DNA of 64,000 bases from Candidatus Hepatincola sp. Av (GTDB taxonomy: Bacteria; Pseudomonadota; Alphaproteobacteria; WRAU01; Hepatincolaceae), in the NCBI GenBank assembly GCA_023518375.1, contig CP068450.1:868001-932000 (forward strand). The letters are read 5' to 3'. Of the stretch, positions 1 to 10,491 are shown one piece after another; within the stretch, counting starts at the first letter, position 1; each line of letters begins with the position of its first letter. The notes beneath the pieces are model-generated. The model was not told the DNA's origin, ran no database searches, and saw nothing but the letters and a program-made list of their open reading frames with translations. The position numbers and the translations under genes were made by a program.

Positions 1-1335
1 TGTAACCTTATGCACAGGGTATGAACCTTCAACTTTAAATGCTACTAAAGCATGCCCTGCTTCATGGTAGGCTGTTAATAGTTTTTCTTCATCTGATAAT
101 TTACTAGATTTACGTTCTGAACCCATAATGATTTTATCTCTTGCGGCTTCAAAGTCGTCCATTGTTACAACAGTACGGTTAGCTCTAGCTGAAGATAATG
201 CGGCTTCATTCACTAAATTTTTTAAATCTGCTCCTGAAAAACCAGTAGTTCCTCTGGCAACTACATGAGCATCTACCTTAGTATCTAATGGAATTTTTGC
301 TAAATAAATTTGTAAAATTCTTTCTCGCCCTACTAGGTCTGGCAAAGGTACTACTACTTGCCTATCAAACCGACCTGGTCTTAATAAGGCTTTATCTAAG
401 ATTTCTGGCCTATTAGTTGCTGCTAAGATAATAATTCCCTGATTTTGTGAAAAACCGTCCATCTCAACTAGTAGTTGATTCAGGGTTTGCTCCCGTTCAT
501 CATTACCGCCCCCAACTCCAACGCCACGTTGTCTACCTACAGCATCTATTTCATCTATAAAAATAATACAAGGTGAATACTTTTTAGCTTGCACGAATAA
601 ATCACGCACTCTAGATGCACCTACACCTACAAACATTTCTACAAAATCTGAACCTGAAATAGAAAAAAATGCTACACCTGATTCTCCTGCAATAGCTTTT
701 GCTAGCAAAGTTTTCCCTGTACCAGGAGCCCCAACTAGTAAACAACCTTTAGGCACTTCTGCTCCTAATTTTTTAAACTTATCGGGATATTTTAAAAATT
801 CTACAATTTCTTGAAGATCTTCTTTAGCTTCATCTACTCCAGCAACATCTGCAAATTTTTCTTTAATATCTTGGGGATTAATCATTTTAGCTTTAGAACG
901 ACCAAAACCAAAAGCTCCACCAACTCCACCTTGCGAACCACCAGAACCCATATCACCCTGATTTTTTACTCTTCTTATTAAAAAATAAATAAATAACATG
1001 GCTAAGCCTAAAAAGAATAAAGTTCCCCAACTATTTTTACTTTCTGGTAAAGGAACTGAAATATCTATTTTATTTTGCTTTAGTTTATCTATTAAAGAGG
1101 AATCCCCATATGGAAAAGCTACCATATACACATTGTGCCTATTATCTTCGGCCTTAACCATATTAGAATTAATACTAGCACGAATAATATTTACCTTTTT
1201 ACTATCTAAAAGGTTCATAAATTGGGTATAACTCACTACTTGTGTGGTAGGTTTATGCTGTTCTGTATTATAATAATTAAAACCTACATATACCGCAATT
1301 AATAATAATAATGCAACCACTAAACTATTTTTCAA
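1..1335 (-). CDS. ftsH: ATP-dependent zinc metalloprotease FtsH (partial, C-terminus off left edge)
   Basis: Membrane-anchored AAA+ protease that degrades misfolded membrane proteins and regulators such as LpxC. The frame is open from a TTG at 1335 to base 1 (445 codons). TTG is preferred because a GGGGGAAAG-type ribosome site lies just before it and the protein then begins with a hydrophobic helix ([15 protein letters not shown]), followed by the periplasmic domain. The Walker A motif GAPGTGKT is encoded near 715-738 and the zinc-binding HEAGH near 50-65, so only the end of the peptidase domain is missing. It is the last gene seen in the tol-pal-cpoB-tilS run; tilS-ftsH adjacency is common in alphaproteobacteria. 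Identity is certain; the start is an inference. Confidence 0.95.
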   Translation of the reverse strand, partial: MKNSLVVALLLLIAVYVGFNYYNTEQHKPTTQVVSYTQFMNLLDSKKVNIIRASINSNMVKAEDNRHNVYMVAFPYGDSSLIDKLKQNKIDISVPLPESKNSWGTLFFLGLAMLFIYFLIRRVKNQGDMGSGGSQGGVGGAFGFGRSKAKMINPQDIKEKFADVAGVDEAKEDLQEIVEFLKYPDKFKKLGAEVPKGCLLVGAPGTGKTLLAKAIAGESGVAFFSISGSDFVEMFVGVGASRVRDLFVQAKKYSPCIIFIDEIDAVGRQRGVGVGGGNDEREQTLNQLLVEMDGFSQNQGIIILAATNRPEILDKALLRPGRFDRQVVVPLPDLVGRERILQIYLAKIPLDTKVDAHVVARGTTGFSGADLKNLVNEAALSSARANRTVVTMDDFEAARDKIIMGSERKSSKLSDEEKLLTAYHEAGHALVAFKVEGSYPVHKVT

Positions 1336-1413
1336 TTCTTTCCCCCACTTAATAAGTAAATAAGATTGTTACAGTTTAACATAAAACTATATCGTATTTA
1401 ATAAAAATTCCTA

Positions 1414-2697
1414 CTAAACAAACTTATTCATGAATAAACTTGTACTAAATTTTAACAGCACACCTTTATATTGCTGATTATGCCATGATTGTTGTATATT
1501 TTTAGAAAAAATACAAGGAATATCTTGTAATTCTTTAAATGTTACAAAATTATTTTTCATAAACAACTTAAATGCACTATCTGTAATTAACTGCCGATAT
1601 AATTGCAAAGAAATATATTGGACTATATAATCCTTATTAACGGTATTATCTATTAGAAACCTATTATCCCAACGGTTATGTGCTAGATTTTTTACTATTT
1701 CTAATTTAGTACGGTCTTTAACTTCTTTATATATATATATATAGTCTTCTTTCTTTTTAAAAATACAACCACCAACGGTATAGGTTTTTAGTTTCTTATT
1801 ATGAAAGAAGTTTAATAACCTTTTAGATTTTTGTAATTTTACTAAATAGTTAGCACCTGCTAATAATTGCATAACTTTTCTTACATACATTAATTGCAAG
1901 TTAATATCTGCACTTAGTAGTACAGCTAGTTTAACTTGTACTGCCCCTAAGTTACTAATTATTAAACTATTGGCTAGTAGTTTTAATAAATTTGTTTCTA
2001 ATACTTTGCGTATATGAATATTTTGTTGTAGCTCGTTAATATATTGCTGTTTTTGCAGTGCTGTAAGTTGTTGTAGCTCTTGACGAATCTTGACTCTGGT
2101 AAACTTTTCGTTCAAATTAGATGGATCCTCAACCCAAGTATTAGTATAGAGTCTTATTGTTTGTAAAATTTGTTCCTTGGTATATGGTAACAAAGGACGT
2201 AATAAAATTACCTCCTCGCACACATGTTTAGCCGATATACCAGCCAATCCTACAAGATTATTACCTTTTTCTTTTCTCATTACCATAGTTTCAAGGGAAT
2301 CATCAAGATGATGGGCTAGCAATAAATGGGAATAAGCATTTTCTTTACAATAATTATATAACAGTTGGTAACGATCCCAACGGGCAACTTCCTGTATTTT
2401 GGTTGTTAATACACTCTCATGTCTTGTAAGAATAATATTGTTAATTTTATGCTTTGTTAATAAAGATGAAACCCACTTAGCCTCTGTTGTAGATTCTTTT
2501 CTTAGTTTATGGTCTACAATTAAAGCTGTTAAAGAAAAAGGTAAAGATTTTGCAATGTTCTGCAATAAAAATGCCAAACATAAACTATCTGCACCGCCTG
2601 AAACAGCTACAGCTATTTTAGTATCTTTAGGGAAAAGTGAAAGTGATTTAAGATGTTGTTTAAACTCTTCAGGTTTAATAATAGTATTCTTTAGCAT
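1414..2697 (-). CDS. tilS: tRNA(Ile)-lysidine synthase TilS
   Basis: Converts the C34 wobble base of the CAU-anticodon tRNA-Ile to lysidine using ATP and lysine, so that it reads AUA; this codon will be frequent in an A+T-rich genome. The PP-loop AVSGGADSLCLAFLL lies at residues 30-44, and the family motif AHHLDDSLETMVMR follows at about 128-141. At 427 aa it has the N-terminal ATPase plus a divergent C-terminal part of usual size. It sits between cpoB (37-base gap) and ftsH (78-base gap) on the same strand, probably in one transcript. The C-terminal half is very rich in Leu, Lys and Asn, as expected for this composition. Confidence 0.95.
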   Translation of the reverse strand: MLKNTIIKPEEFKQHLKSLSLFPKDTKIAVAVSGGADSLCLAFLLQNIAKSLPFSLTALIVDHKLRKESTTEAKWVSSLLTKHKINNIILTRHESVLTTKIQEVARWDRYQLLYNYCKENAYSHLLLAHHLDDSLETMVMRKEKGNNLVGLAGISAKHVCEEVILLRPLLPYTKEQILQTIRLYTNTWVEDPSNLNEKFTRVKIRQELQQLTALQKQQYINELQQNIHIRKVLETNLLKLLANSLIISNLGAVQVKLAVLLSADINLQLMYVRKVMQLLAGANYLVKLQKSKRLLNFFHNKKLKTYTVGGCIFKKKEDYIYIYKEVKDRTKLEIVKNLAHNRWDNRFLIDNTVNKDYIVQYISLQLYRQLITDSAFKLFMKNNFVTFKELQDIPCIFSKNIQQSWHNQQYKGVLLKFSTSLFMNKFV

Positions 2698-2734
2698 GTG
2701 CCACTATATTCCTAACTTATGGCTACAATTGCAC

Positions 2735-4006
2735 TTAATTATTACCCAACTTAGCATAAGCATCTTCAGGTATTTTAGGTGCTTGCAAATTAGGTGCTGG
2801 TTTTTTAGGTTGATTTTTCAAGGCTTCTTTTTCCGCATCAGTTACAGGAGCACTACCTGGAAGAGTTGTTCTAATATTCCGGTTAGCGGTTGGATATAGG
2901 TCGCTTGTGTTTACGTATCCTTCTTTCACAGAACTTGCTGCCTTATAACCTTGATGCACACTTGCGGTTGAACTTGAATCTACAGCTAAATTATTTGAAT
3001 TGTTATCTATAGGTTTAAAACCTATTGTAGAAGATTCCACCTGATTACCATTATTAGAAATTGGCGTATTAGCACTACTAGGTATAACCGGAATTGATTC
3101 TTTTCTAACATCTTGTGCTGGTTTATCTGCGGGCTTAGAATTCAGTGTATTTACATCTTGCTTATTACTTTTACTAAAGGTGGCACCCTCGCAATTATTA
3201 TGCTCCTGTTTAGCTTGTAAAGTTACTACAAAATTTTCAGGAAATTCATAATTAACATTAGATTTTTTAATAGTATCTGCCGCATTTTGTAAAGATTTAA
3301 TAGTTAAACAAGCCTCCTGCTTCTTACCTAAGGCTTCAAAAGATTCCATTACCCCTAATAAAGAATACACAATAATATCATAATCGTTACTAGATTTATA
3401 AGATACTGATAAGTAAGCTAAAGTGTTTTTATAGTCAGCCTGTAATAAATAAATTCTTCCTAAGAAAAAATCCGCTTTGTCTTTATCTAGTTGTAACTTA
3501 TGGTTAAAGTCAGCAAGACGCTCTTTTTTATTAAGAGCATCGGCATTTGCTTTAGCATATTCAGGAAATTGTGTAGGATCTTTAGCTAAAAAACTTAAGA
3601 ATTTTAATTGAGCAGCTTCAAGATTCCCTAAATTCAAAGAATAATAGGCGTTATCAGCATCTATATCTGGTAATAATGGCTTGAAATTAGGTTTATTGGC
3701 TAACTTTTGGAGAACTTTTAACTGAGAGTTTTTTGTTTCTAAAGCATGCTCTTTTTGCTTATAAGCCTCTAACTGATCATTTAAGTTATTTTTTTGTTGC
3801 TCGGAATTAGCTAATTGTTGTTTTAGATCTTCCAACTGGGAATAAAGCCCTTTAAGTTCAGCCGACATTTCTTCTTCAGTATTATAAGCACCTTTTTCCA
3901 TAGCATTAACTTCATCTGGAGACAACACACTTTCTTGGGTTTGCCCCACTGATAGTAAAAATATAGACAAAACACTTACATAAAAGAAATACTTTATTCT
4001 AAACAC
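2735..4006 (-). CDS. cpoB: Cell division coordinator CpoB (YbgF), long C-terminal tail
   Basis: Periplasmic partner of TolA that links outer-membrane constriction to septal peptidoglycan synthesis. Residues 1-25 form a signal peptide. A coiled coil (about 45-105, LKGLYSQLEDLKQQL onward) matches the YbgF trimerisation helix. A TPR-like region covers about 115-255, with the family-like NAYYSLNLGNLEAAQLKFLSFL. After this, about 150 residues are Ser/Asn/Pro/Lys-rich and low in complexity, ending AKLGNN; this tail is not part of typical CpoB, which is usually 250-330 aa. It follows pal directly. Identity rests on position after tolB-pal plus domain order; the tail function is unknown. Confidence 0.85.
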   Translation of the reverse strand: MFRIKYFFYVSVLSIFLLSVGQTQESVLSPDEVNAMEKGAYNTEEEMSAELKGLYSQLEDLKQQLANSEQQKNNLNDQLEAYKQKEHALETKNSQLKVLQKLANKPNFKPLLPDIDADNAYYSLNLGNLEAAQLKFLSFLAKDPTQFPEYAKANADALNKKERLADFNHKLQLDKDKADFFLGRIYLLQADYKNTLAYLSVSYKSSNDYDIIVYSLLGVMESFEALGKKQEACLTIKSLQNAADTIKKSNVNYEFPENFVVTLQAKQEHNNCEGATFSKSNKQDVNTLNSKPADKPAQDVRKESIPVIPSSANTPISNNGNQVESSTIGFKPIDNNSNNLAVDSSSTASVHQGYKAASSVKEGYVNTSDLYPTANRNIRTTLPGSAPVTDAEKEALKNQPKKPAPNLQAPKIPEDAYAKLGNN

Positions 4007-4044
4007 TCTATTCCCATTGGTATTAATTGTAACAAGTACAATTT

Positions 4045-4518
4045 TTATTTAAACAGAGTTACCGTTCTTCTGTTTTTAGCACGCCCTGCTGAAGTATCGT
4101 TACTTTCTATAGGCTTGCTTTTACCGTAAGATACTATTTTAATACTGTTAGAATCAACTCCTTTTTGCACTAAATATTTTTTAGTAGCATTAGCACGACG
4201 TTCACCTAAGGCAATATTATAAGCGGTAGTACCAATTGAATCGGTATGACCTTCTATAGTAATTTTTTTAATGCCTTCTTTTTTAATTTTCTCTATTTGT
4301 TTATCTAACACAACAGCCTGAGAAGGTTCAATGATTGATTTATCAAAAGCAAAATAAATATTAGGACTAAATACAACTTTATTAGTTTGTTGTTTACTTT
4401 GCTTAGTAGTGCCTTTGTTTTTCTTTTGGGAATCTCCTGCTGTAGAATGTGATGAACAAGCAGCCATGATTAACAAAAGAGAAGTAACAAATAACAATTT
4501 TAACTTATTAAGATACAT
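4045..4518 (-). CDS. pal: Peptidoglycan-associated lipoprotein Pal
   Basis: Outer-membrane lipoprotein that binds diaminopimelate in peptidoglycan and is pulled by the Tol motor. The signal peptide ends in the lipobox MAAC (Cys about residue 21). After a short Lys/Gln/Thr linker comes an OmpA-C domain of about 105 residues with IEGHTDSIGTTAYN and LGERRANATKKYL, the usual peptidoglycan-binding signature, and a terminal GRAKNRRTV. Length (157 aa) is normal. It lies between tolB and cpoB. Confidence 0.97.
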   Translation of the reverse strand: MYLNKLKLLFVTSLLLIMAACSSHSTAGDSQKKNKGTTKQSKQQTNKVVFSPNIYFAFDKSIIEPSQAVVLDKQIEKIKKEGIKKITIEGHTDSIGTTAYNIALGERRANATKKYLVQKGVDSNSIKIVSYGKSKPIESNDTSAGRAKNRRTVTLFK

Positions 4519-4579
4519 TTAATTTTCTCCATCAAGGTAAATTATATTACGAAATTATTATGAATACTAAATTATATCA

Positions 4580-5929
4580 TTAAAAGTTATACTTTGTATT
4601 AATTTTTTTCATGTATAAAGCCTCTTTAGAAATCTGTGGATCTCTAACGTCTTTAGTAGGTTGGATTTGAATTTTATAGCCTGACATTAAATCCATAATG
4701 AAAAAACCATATTGAGCTTCACCTTTTTGTTGCTTATAAGCATATTGGTAAATAATATGGCGTCCATCTGGCAACCATGATGGGCTTTCTACAGCTTGGT
4801 CTTTAGCAACAAGTTTTTCCTGATGCCCCAAGTTTAATAAACCAATTACAAATTGCCGATTAATAATTTTAGTAAATAAAATAATATTCCCCATAGGTGA
4901 AAATGAAGGTGTAAAGTAGGTTCCTTCTCCGTAACTAACAAGAGTACTTGTTTTAACCTTATTATTAAAAAGATAAATTTCTGGTTTGCCAGATTTATCG
5001 GAATTATATACTAAATAATTACCATCTACCGATTCATTTCCTGCTAAATTAATAGAATAACCTGAGGTTAATTTATTTAGTTTTTTTTCATCTAAATTCA
5101 ACCTAAATATATGGGTTACCCCTTTATTGGCAATAGAAAATAAAATATCTTGCCCATTAGCACTAAAAACAGGAGCCAGACTTAACCCTTGAAAAGTAGC
5201 TAACTGGGTAGATTTTTTAAAATACAAATCATAAATGTAAATTGTACTTTCCCCCTTAAAGAAATCCACATATAAAATGGAATTACCATCAGGAGATATA
5301 ATAGGAGACATTACCCGTTCTTTAGTTTTTACTAAAACTTCAGGGTTCTTACCATTGTAGTCTGCCATCATGAGTTTATTACCTGCAGCATATACTAAGG
5401 AAGATAGAAAATATCCTGGTAAGTCAATAGTTGTATGATATATCTCATTAGCAATATCATGGGCGATATTACTATACGAATCCTCTAAATCTCTTTTAGA
5501 TAATTTATAACCAAATTTACGGTTTATATTTCCTAAACTATCAAAAATAACTATTGTGATATTATAAAGTTGAGTGTTTTCATTGTAAGTAATTTTTCCT
5601 AAAGTAATACTACTATACCTAGAATATTCAGATATTAAATCCTTTAAGTCTTCATTTTCACTAAAATCTGTGTAGTTATTAATAATGTTAGAATCTGTAA
5701 ATCTTGGTTCAATTGCCCCAGACTCTTCTAGATCTTGGCTAATAGTATTTTTAATCTTTTGGAAGTATTGATTGGTTTTATCTGTTGTATAAAAATTAAC
5801 AATTAAAATAGAAACAGGTGTGTAATTTTCATTTAACACATCAACTTCTATGTTAACTCCATATAAATAGCTAGAACCAAGTAACCACACACCAACGATT
5901 AACTTAATAATTTTTGTTATGTTATTCAT
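4580..5929 (-). CDS. tolB: Tol-Pal system translocation protein TolB
   Basis: Periplasmic protein that binds Pal and is recruited by TolA. It has an N-terminal signal peptide (about 1-24), an alpha/beta N-terminal domain (to about 170), then a beta-propeller built from WD40-like TolB repeats: SPIISPDGNSILYVD, APVFSANGQDILFS, TPSFSPMGNIILFT and SPSWLPDGRHIIYQ are easily seen. Length (449 aa) is standard. Its start overlaps the end of tolA by 8 bases, implying translational coupling. Confidence 0.97.
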   Translation of the reverse strand: MNNITKIIKLIVGVWLLGSSYLYGVNIEVDVLNENYTPVSILIVNFYTTDKTNQYFQKIKNTISQDLEESGAIEPRFTDSNIINNYTDFSENEDLKDLISEYSRYSSITLGKITYNENTQLYNITIVIFDSLGNINRKFGYKLSKRDLEDSYSNIAHDIANEIYHTTIDLPGYFLSSLVYAAGNKLMMADYNGKNPEVLVKTKERVMSPIISPDGNSILYVDFFKGESTIYIYDLYFKKSTQLATFQGLSLAPVFSANGQDILFSIANKGVTHIFRLNLDEKKLNKLTSGYSINLAGNESVDGNYLVYNSDKSGKPEIYLFNNKVKTSTLVSYGEGTYFTPSFSPMGNIILFTKIINRQFVIGLLNLGHQEKLVAKDQAVESPSWLPDGRHIIYQYAYKQQKGEAQYGFFIMDLMSGYKIQIQPTKDVRDPQISKEALYMKKINTKYNF

Positions 5930-6788
5930 TAAAAAAACCTTCTAACCTTAATTTTACACTAAACTTATGCCATATTGTGAATCCGTTCGGTGGTAATAAT
6001 AATTTAGAACAAGCCTTACTATGAAAAATAGAAACAACTCTTTGTTCTAAGTTACTTAATTGTTCTTGTGGCACCTTTTGGTTATTCCTAATTATATCTA
6101 CATTTTCTACAATTGCATCTTCATTTATGGTAAAACTTAAAAATAATACTTCATCATGCTCCCTTATTGCTGGTAAACTTGCCACACAATTAGATAGATT
6201 CTTAGCTAAAATTTGTTTATCGGCATCGCTTAAATCTAGGTCTTCTAAATCCCTAGGAATATCTTTTTCTATTATAGATTCTTCCGTTACTTCATTGGTT
6301 ACACTATTTAAGGTAGGTAGAGAATCTTTCTTTATTAGTGGCTTAGCTACTTCAGAATTAAGGTTCTTATTATAATCTTCTTTAGAATTAACCTTGTCTG
6401 CCAACTCTATTCTCTTATTCTTTAAAGAACTTTTTGAAGTAACGGTTCTACTATTTGTTGGCATGGTATTTGCTTTAACAAGTTGTTTTTTTATAGGAAT
6501 ATTCTTCTTTTTTTTTACTACTTCCTTGTTTTTAACTATTTTAGGAGCAGTTTCTTTTTCTTTAAAGTTTTTAATAATAATATTATGAAACTTTCTAATA
6601 GGTTTTTTAGGAGATTCTAACTTAGAATGAAACGCTTTAGTTTTAGTTTCTTTAGTAATATTAGGTACACTATTTACTAGGCTTACTTGGATTTTAGTTA
6701 CAGGTTTTTGGTATTTAGCCACCACAATACAAACAATTAACAACATCACATGAAAAAGAATTGATAATTGTAGCGGTTTATTTAACAT
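5922..6788 (-). CDS. tolA: TolA-like cell envelope protein
   Basis: Inner-membrane protein that couples the TolQR motor to TolB and Pal. Residues 8-25 form one transmembrane helix (LSILFHVMLLIVCIVVAKY). The middle (about 30-190) is Lys-rich and extended, and the C-terminal 90 residues form a TonB/TolA-type domain (LFLSFTINEDAIVENVDIIRN). At 288 aa it is shorter than enterobacterial TolA because the helical middle is reduced. The call rests on topology and on its place between tolR and tolB; the sequence itself is poorly conserved. Confidence 0.88.
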   Translation of the reverse strand: MLNKPLQLSILFHVMLLIVCIVVAKYQKPVTKIQVSLVNSVPNITKETKTKAFHSKLESPKKPIRKFHNIIIKNFKEKETAPKIVKNKEVVKKKKNIPIKKQLVKANTMPTNSRTVTSKSSLKNKRIELADKVNSKEDYNKNLNSEVAKPLIKKDSLPTLNSVTNEVTEESIIEKDIPRDLEDLDLSDADKQILAKNLSNCVASLPAIREHDEVLFLSFTINEDAIVENVDIIRNNQKVPQEQLSNLEQRVVSIFHSKACSKLLLPPNGFTIWHKFSVKLRLEGFFNE

Positions 6789-6805
6789 CTAGCTTTAATT
6801 ATTAG

Positions 6806-7228
6806 TTATTGAACATCTGTTACTAAAGAAATATTCACAAAACCCATAGAACTTAACATACTCATAATTTTAATTACATTATTATATGCCACAGCTTTAT
6901 CAGCTTTAATAAAAAACTGGGTTGTTGCTTTATTATACCCTTGCAATTTTTTAGTTAAAGTTCTTTGGCTTACTAGTTCTTCATCTAAATAAAGATTGGC
7001 TTTTTTATCTATGCTTAGTAGTATTTGTTTATGCTCTTCCCCAGTATTTAATTGGTTCCTTACGGATTTTGGTAAATTAACATTAAACCCATTACTCATC
7101 ATGGGAGCCGTAACCATAAAAATAATTAACAGAATTAGTAAAACATCAACAAAAGGAGTGATATTAATATCTGCAATAATTCTTCTTGATTTGTAATTTT
7201 TTTTACTCTTTCTCAAGTTTTGCCTCAT
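6806..7228 (-). CDS. tolR: Biopolymer transport protein TolR (ExbD family)
   Basis: Stator component of the proton-driven Tol motor. One transmembrane helix at about 20-42 carries the essential Asp in [19 protein letters not shown], followed by a periplasmic ExbD domain. Length 140 aa is normal. The start overlaps tolQ by 26 bases, so expression is coupled. Confidence 0.96.
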   Translation of the reverse strand: MRQNLRKSKKNYKSRRIIADINITPFVDVLLILLIIFMVTAPMMSNGFNVNLPKSVRNQLNTGEEHKQILLSIDKKANLYLDEELVSQRTLTKKLQGYNKATTQFFIKADKAVAYNNVIKIMSMLSSMGFVNISLVTDVQ

Positions 7229-7913
7229 CTGTTGAATGTACAGGAACAGCAGTATTAGTTTCTACCTTAGGTTCAACCACACTAGTATTTTCATTTTGGA
7301 CTACAAAAATCACTTGTTCTAAGATAGTAGCAAAGGCTTCTTTATAACTTTCTATTTTAGAAGTATTCATATTATAAGCTACCATAGCAGGAATAGCTAC
7401 AAACAAGCCCAAAGCGGTAGCATATAAAGATTCAGCAATACCAGGAGCAATAGTAGCTAAAGACACTGAAGCCTTCATGGCAATATTATTAAAACTATTA
7501 ATTACCCCAATAACCGTTCCTAATAAACCAATAAAAGGAGCCGAACTAGCAATAATAGCTAATTTATCAACATTATTTTCTACTTCTTCCAATGATGAAA
7601 ATAAAACAATTTCAGCTTGTGATACCAATCTTTCTAAAGGTAACTGATTTATTTTTTTAAAAAGTAAGTTTAACATATAAGTATAAGGATTACCCTTAGA
7701 ATAACTAGCTACATAGGTTTTTAAAGATTCTAACTCTTTAGTTCGCAGACTTTTTTGGAAAATAATAAAAGATTTTCTATACTCTTTTAATTCTATATAT
7801 TTTCTAATAATAATAGCCCATGAATAAATAGATAATATTAATAATAGTATAAAAATAAATTTATTAACTAGCCCTGCATTAATAAAGGCACCTATAATAC
7901 CAAAGTTTGTCAT
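7203..7913 (-). CDS. tolQ: Tol motor protein TolQ
   Basis: MotA/TolQ/ExbB-family proton channel of the inner membrane. There are three transmembrane helices: residues 15-35, about 120-145 ([14 protein letters not shown]) and 155-180 ([21 protein letters not shown]). The last two are the family hallmark. It has an extra C-terminal tail ending in acidic and Lys-rich residues. It overlaps ybgC by 4 bases upstream and tolR by 26 downstream. Confidence 0.97.
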   Translation of the reverse strand: MTNFGIIGAFINAGLVNKFIFILLLILSIYSWAIIIRKYIELKEYRKSFIIFQKSLRTKELESLKTYVASYSKGNPYTYMLNLLFKKINQLPLERLVSQAEIVLFSSLEEVENNVDKLAIIASSAPFIGLLGTVIGVINSFNNIAMKASVSLATIAPGIAESLYATALGLFVAIPAMVAYNMNTSKIESYKEAFATILEQVIFVVQNENTSVVEPKVETNTAVPVHSTDEAKLEKE

Positions 7914-8362
7914 GTAGTTTGTACTCCCTTGTTGGTTATTTCCTTAATTATATTAAAAACAGTTGTGGGAATTTTTACAGGGCAACCTGTAACATTAACA
8001 CAACATAAGTGTACCTTATGTTGTTGTACTAATTCACTATTATTATAAAAACTATGGGAAAAAAATAAACTTGCTCTTGTTAGTTCTAGAATTTCACTAA
8101 AACACTTTAGTGTGCTATCAATTTTTACAGGTTTAAAATAGTTGGCTTGCACACTTTTAACTACCCAAGTAAGTTCTTCATTAATTTTAGTAAACCCTAA
8201 TAAAGACTTTAACAATTTAGAACGAGCCTTTTCACCATAATTAAAATAATTAGCAAAATAAACCATACCTCCAATATCTGTATCTTGGTAGGTTATCTCA
8301 ATCTTTAAAGTATTGTAACTATTTTCTAAATCTTGTAGTTCTTTAGTATCTTTATTCTGCAT
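7910..8362 (-). CDS. ybgC: Acyl-CoA thioesterase YbgC
   Basis: Hot-dog fold thioesterase of the tol cluster (YbgC/FadM family). The motif [16 protein letters not shown] at about residues 25-40 contains the catalytic Asp and matches the usual YxxDTDxxGxVYxxNY. It starts 11 bases inside the end of ruvB and overlaps tolQ by 4, so it bridges the ruv and tol groups. The N-terminal 15 or so residues before the hot-dog fold are extra. Confidence 0.93.
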   Translation of the reverse strand: MQNKDTKELQDLENSYNTLKIEITYQDTDIGGMVYFANYFNYGEKARSKLLKSLLGFTKINEELTWVVKSVQANYFKPVKIDSTLKCFSEILELTRASLFFSHSFYNNSELVQQHKVHLCCVNVTGCPVKIPTTVFNIIKEITNKGVQTT

Positions 8363-9374
8363 CGTATTTTAAGTTGGTTTGTAAACTTTTATTAGGAGGT
8401 AACCCTAAATACTGCCAACCGGTTGCACTTATTACTCGGCCTCTGGGAGTTCTTGCTACATAACCATTTTGCATTAAAAAAGGTTCTACCGTGTCTTCTA
8501 TTGTATCTTTGCTTTCTGACAGCATAGTAGCAATTGTAGTAATACCAACAGGACCACCATTATAAAACTTAGCAATAGCCTTAAGGTATTTTCTATCTAG
8601 CAAATCCAAGCCTTTATCATCTACACCTAATTGCAACAAAGCATAGTTAGCTAGTTCTTTATCTATACTCTTTTTAGTAGAGATAGTTAGAAAATCTCTT
8701 ATTCTGCGTAATAAACGGTTGGCTATTCTAGGTGTTCCCCTAGAACGTTTAGCAATTTCCATAGCACCATCTTCAGTAATTAATAATTTCATAATATTAG
8801 CCGACCGCATAATAATTTCTACTAATTCTTCTACTTTATAAAAATTTAATTGCATGGCTATACCAAACCTATCTCTTAAGGGCGAAGATAACAAACCATA
8901 ACGAGTAGTAGCACCTACTAAAGTAAACTTAGGTAGATCAATCCTTAAAGAACGAGCTGTAGGTCCTTCACCTAAAATAATATCTATTTTAAAATCTTCC
9001 ATCGCCGTATATAAAATCTCTTCTACTACTATAGGCAAACGGTGGATTTCATCAATAAATAACACGTCAAAAGGTTCTAAATTAGAAATAATAGCTGCTA
9101 AATCCCCTTGTTTAGTAATAGCTGGTCCGGCAGTAAATTTAATATTACTACCCATTTCTTGAGATATAATTTGCGATAATGTTGTTTTTCCTAAGCCTGC
9201 TGGACCATAAAACAGTAGATGATCTAAACTTTCTGCCCGAGCCTTTGAGGCAGCAATAAAAATTTTTAAATTAGTTTTTAAATCTGTTTGCCCAATAAAT
9301 TCATCTAATTTATTAGGGCGAATACTTAAATCAGCTTCCCCTTGATTATTAGGGGAAAGGACTCTACTTTCCAT
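8352..9374 (-). CDS. ruvB: Holliday junction ATPase RuvB
   Basis: AAA+ motor for branch migration of Holliday junctions, acting with RuvA. Walker [15 protein letters not shown] lies at about residues 60-73, Walker B as [10 protein letters not shown], and sensor 1 as [18 protein letters not shown]. The C-terminal winged helix contains [15 protein letters not shown] and ends LQTNL. Length of 340 aa is typical. It follows ruvA with a two-base gap. Confidence 0.98.
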   Translation of the reverse strand: MESRVLSPNNQGEADLSIRPNKLDEFIGQTDLKTNLKIFIAASKARAESLDHLLFYGPAGLGKTTLSQIISQEMGSNIKFTAGPAITKQGDLAAIISNLEPFDVLFIDEIHRLPIVVEEILYTAMEDFKIDIILGEGPTARSLRIDLPKFTLVGATTRYGLLSSPLRDRFGIAMQLNFYKVEELVEIIMRSANIMKLLITEDGAMEIAKRSRGTPRIANRLLRRIRDFLTISTKKSIDKELANYALLQLGVDDKGLDLLDRKYLKAIAKFYNGGPVGITTIATMLSESKDTIEDTVEPFLMQNGYVARTPRGRVISATGWQYLGLPPNKSLQTNLKYDAE

Positions 9375-9376
9375 AA

Positions 9377-9991
9377 TTAATTAGTATCCTGTGTTATTAG
9401 TTTTAGGGCTTGTTTTAATAAAGTTTCGGTTGAAGAGTTAGGTAATTCCATACTTTGTAAATTAGGCATTATTTTATTAATTTCAAAGGGATTATAACCT
9501 AACCCTTTTAATGCAGCTATTACATCATTCATACTATTATTAGCATTAGGAATACTAAAATTAGGAGCTATAGAGTCTTGCAAATTAAATACTTTTGTAA
9601 TTTTATCTTTTAATTCGCCTACTAACCTTTGAGCTACCTTTGCCCCTACTCCATTCACAGACTTTAAGAGGTTAATATCGTTTTGTAAAATAGCACTTTG
9701 TAGGTTTTGCACAGGTAAAGCTGAAACAATAGTTAAAGCTAGTTTAGCACCAACTCCTTGTACACTCATAAGCAAATTAAACATTCTTTTAAGAGCTAAG
9801 TCTTGAAAACCATATAAGGTAATAGAATCTTCTTTTACTAAGGTTTGAATAAACAAATTAATAGGATTATTTAATGATTCTATTTGTAAAATAGAACTAG
9901 GAACATACACTAAATACCCTACGCCATTTACATCTATAATTAGGTTATCCTCGTCTATATAACTAATGATTCCACTTAATTTTGCAAACAT
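9377..9991 (-). CDS. ruvA: Holliday junction DNA helicase subunit RuvA
   Basis: Tetrameric junction-binding protein. The N-terminal OB fold starts [20 protein letters not shown]. Two helix-hairpin-helix motifs follow ([16 protein letters not shown] and [19 protein letters not shown]), and a C-terminal RuvB-contact domain contains [11 protein letters not shown]. Length of 204 aa is normal. It sits in the order ruvC-ruvA-ruvB. Confidence 0.98.
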   Translation of the reverse strand: MFAKLSGIISYIDEDNLIIDVNGVGYLVYVPSSILQIESLNNPINLFIQTLVKEDSITLYGFQDLALKRMFNLLMSVQGVGAKLALTIVSALPVQNLQSAILQNDINLLKSVNGVGAKVAQRLVGELKDKITKVFNLQDSIAPNFSIPNANNSMNDVIAALKGLGYNPFEINKIMPNLQSMELPNSSTETLLKQALKLITQDTN

Positions 9992-10016
9992 ACCCTTTCC
10001 ACATTAATTTTATTTA

Positions 10017-10490
10017 TTATAAACCTTTATGGTAAAAATGACAAAGAGCAATAGATAAAGCATCTATGGCATCATCTTTCATGTTTTGCTTCATGTTGGG
10101 CATAATAAATTTTAACATAGCTTTTACTTGCTCTTTAGAGGCATGTCCACTTCCTGCCACTGTTTTTTTTACCGTGTTAGGTGAATATTCAAACACAGCT
10201 AAGTCGTGTAAAGCTGGCAACATTAACAAAACTCCCCTAGCATAACCTAAGTGTAAAGAACCTTTAGGATTCATACTTACAAATGTTTCCTCAATTGAAA
10301 CTTGCTGGGGCTTAAACTTGGTAATTACTTGGTTAACCCCATTATATAAGCTAAATAATCTTTTAGAAATATGCTCCTTACTAAGTGGATTAATAATGCC
10401 ACAATCTACAAATTTTACCGAAGACTTAGCAGTTTCAATCACTGCCCAACCAGTATAATTTAAACCAGGATCTATACCAAGAATAATCAT
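10017..10490 (-). CDS. ruvC: Crossover junction endodeoxyribonuclease RuvC
   Basis: Resolvase that cuts Holliday junctions. The N-terminus MIILGIDPGLNYTGWAV contains the first catalytic Asp (residue 7). IEETFVSMNPKGSLHLGYARG carries the catalytic Glu, and DDAIDALSIALCH near the C-terminus carries the last acidic residues. Length 157 aa is normal. It starts one base after yebC ends. Confidence 0.98.
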   Translation of the reverse strand: MIILGIDPGLNYTGWAVIETAKSSVKFVDCGIINPLSKEHISKRLFSLYNGVNQVITKFKPQQVSIEETFVSMNPKGSLHLGYARGVLLMLPALHDLAVFEYSPNTVKKTVAGSGHASKEQVKAMLKFIMPNMKQNMKDDAIDALSIALCHFYHKGL

Positions 10491-10491
10491 T

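Noticed and set aside
998-1231. Open frame on the plus strand inside ftsH
   Set aside because: It is the antisense shadow of the ftsH N-terminal region, whose minus-strand frame has clear family motifs.
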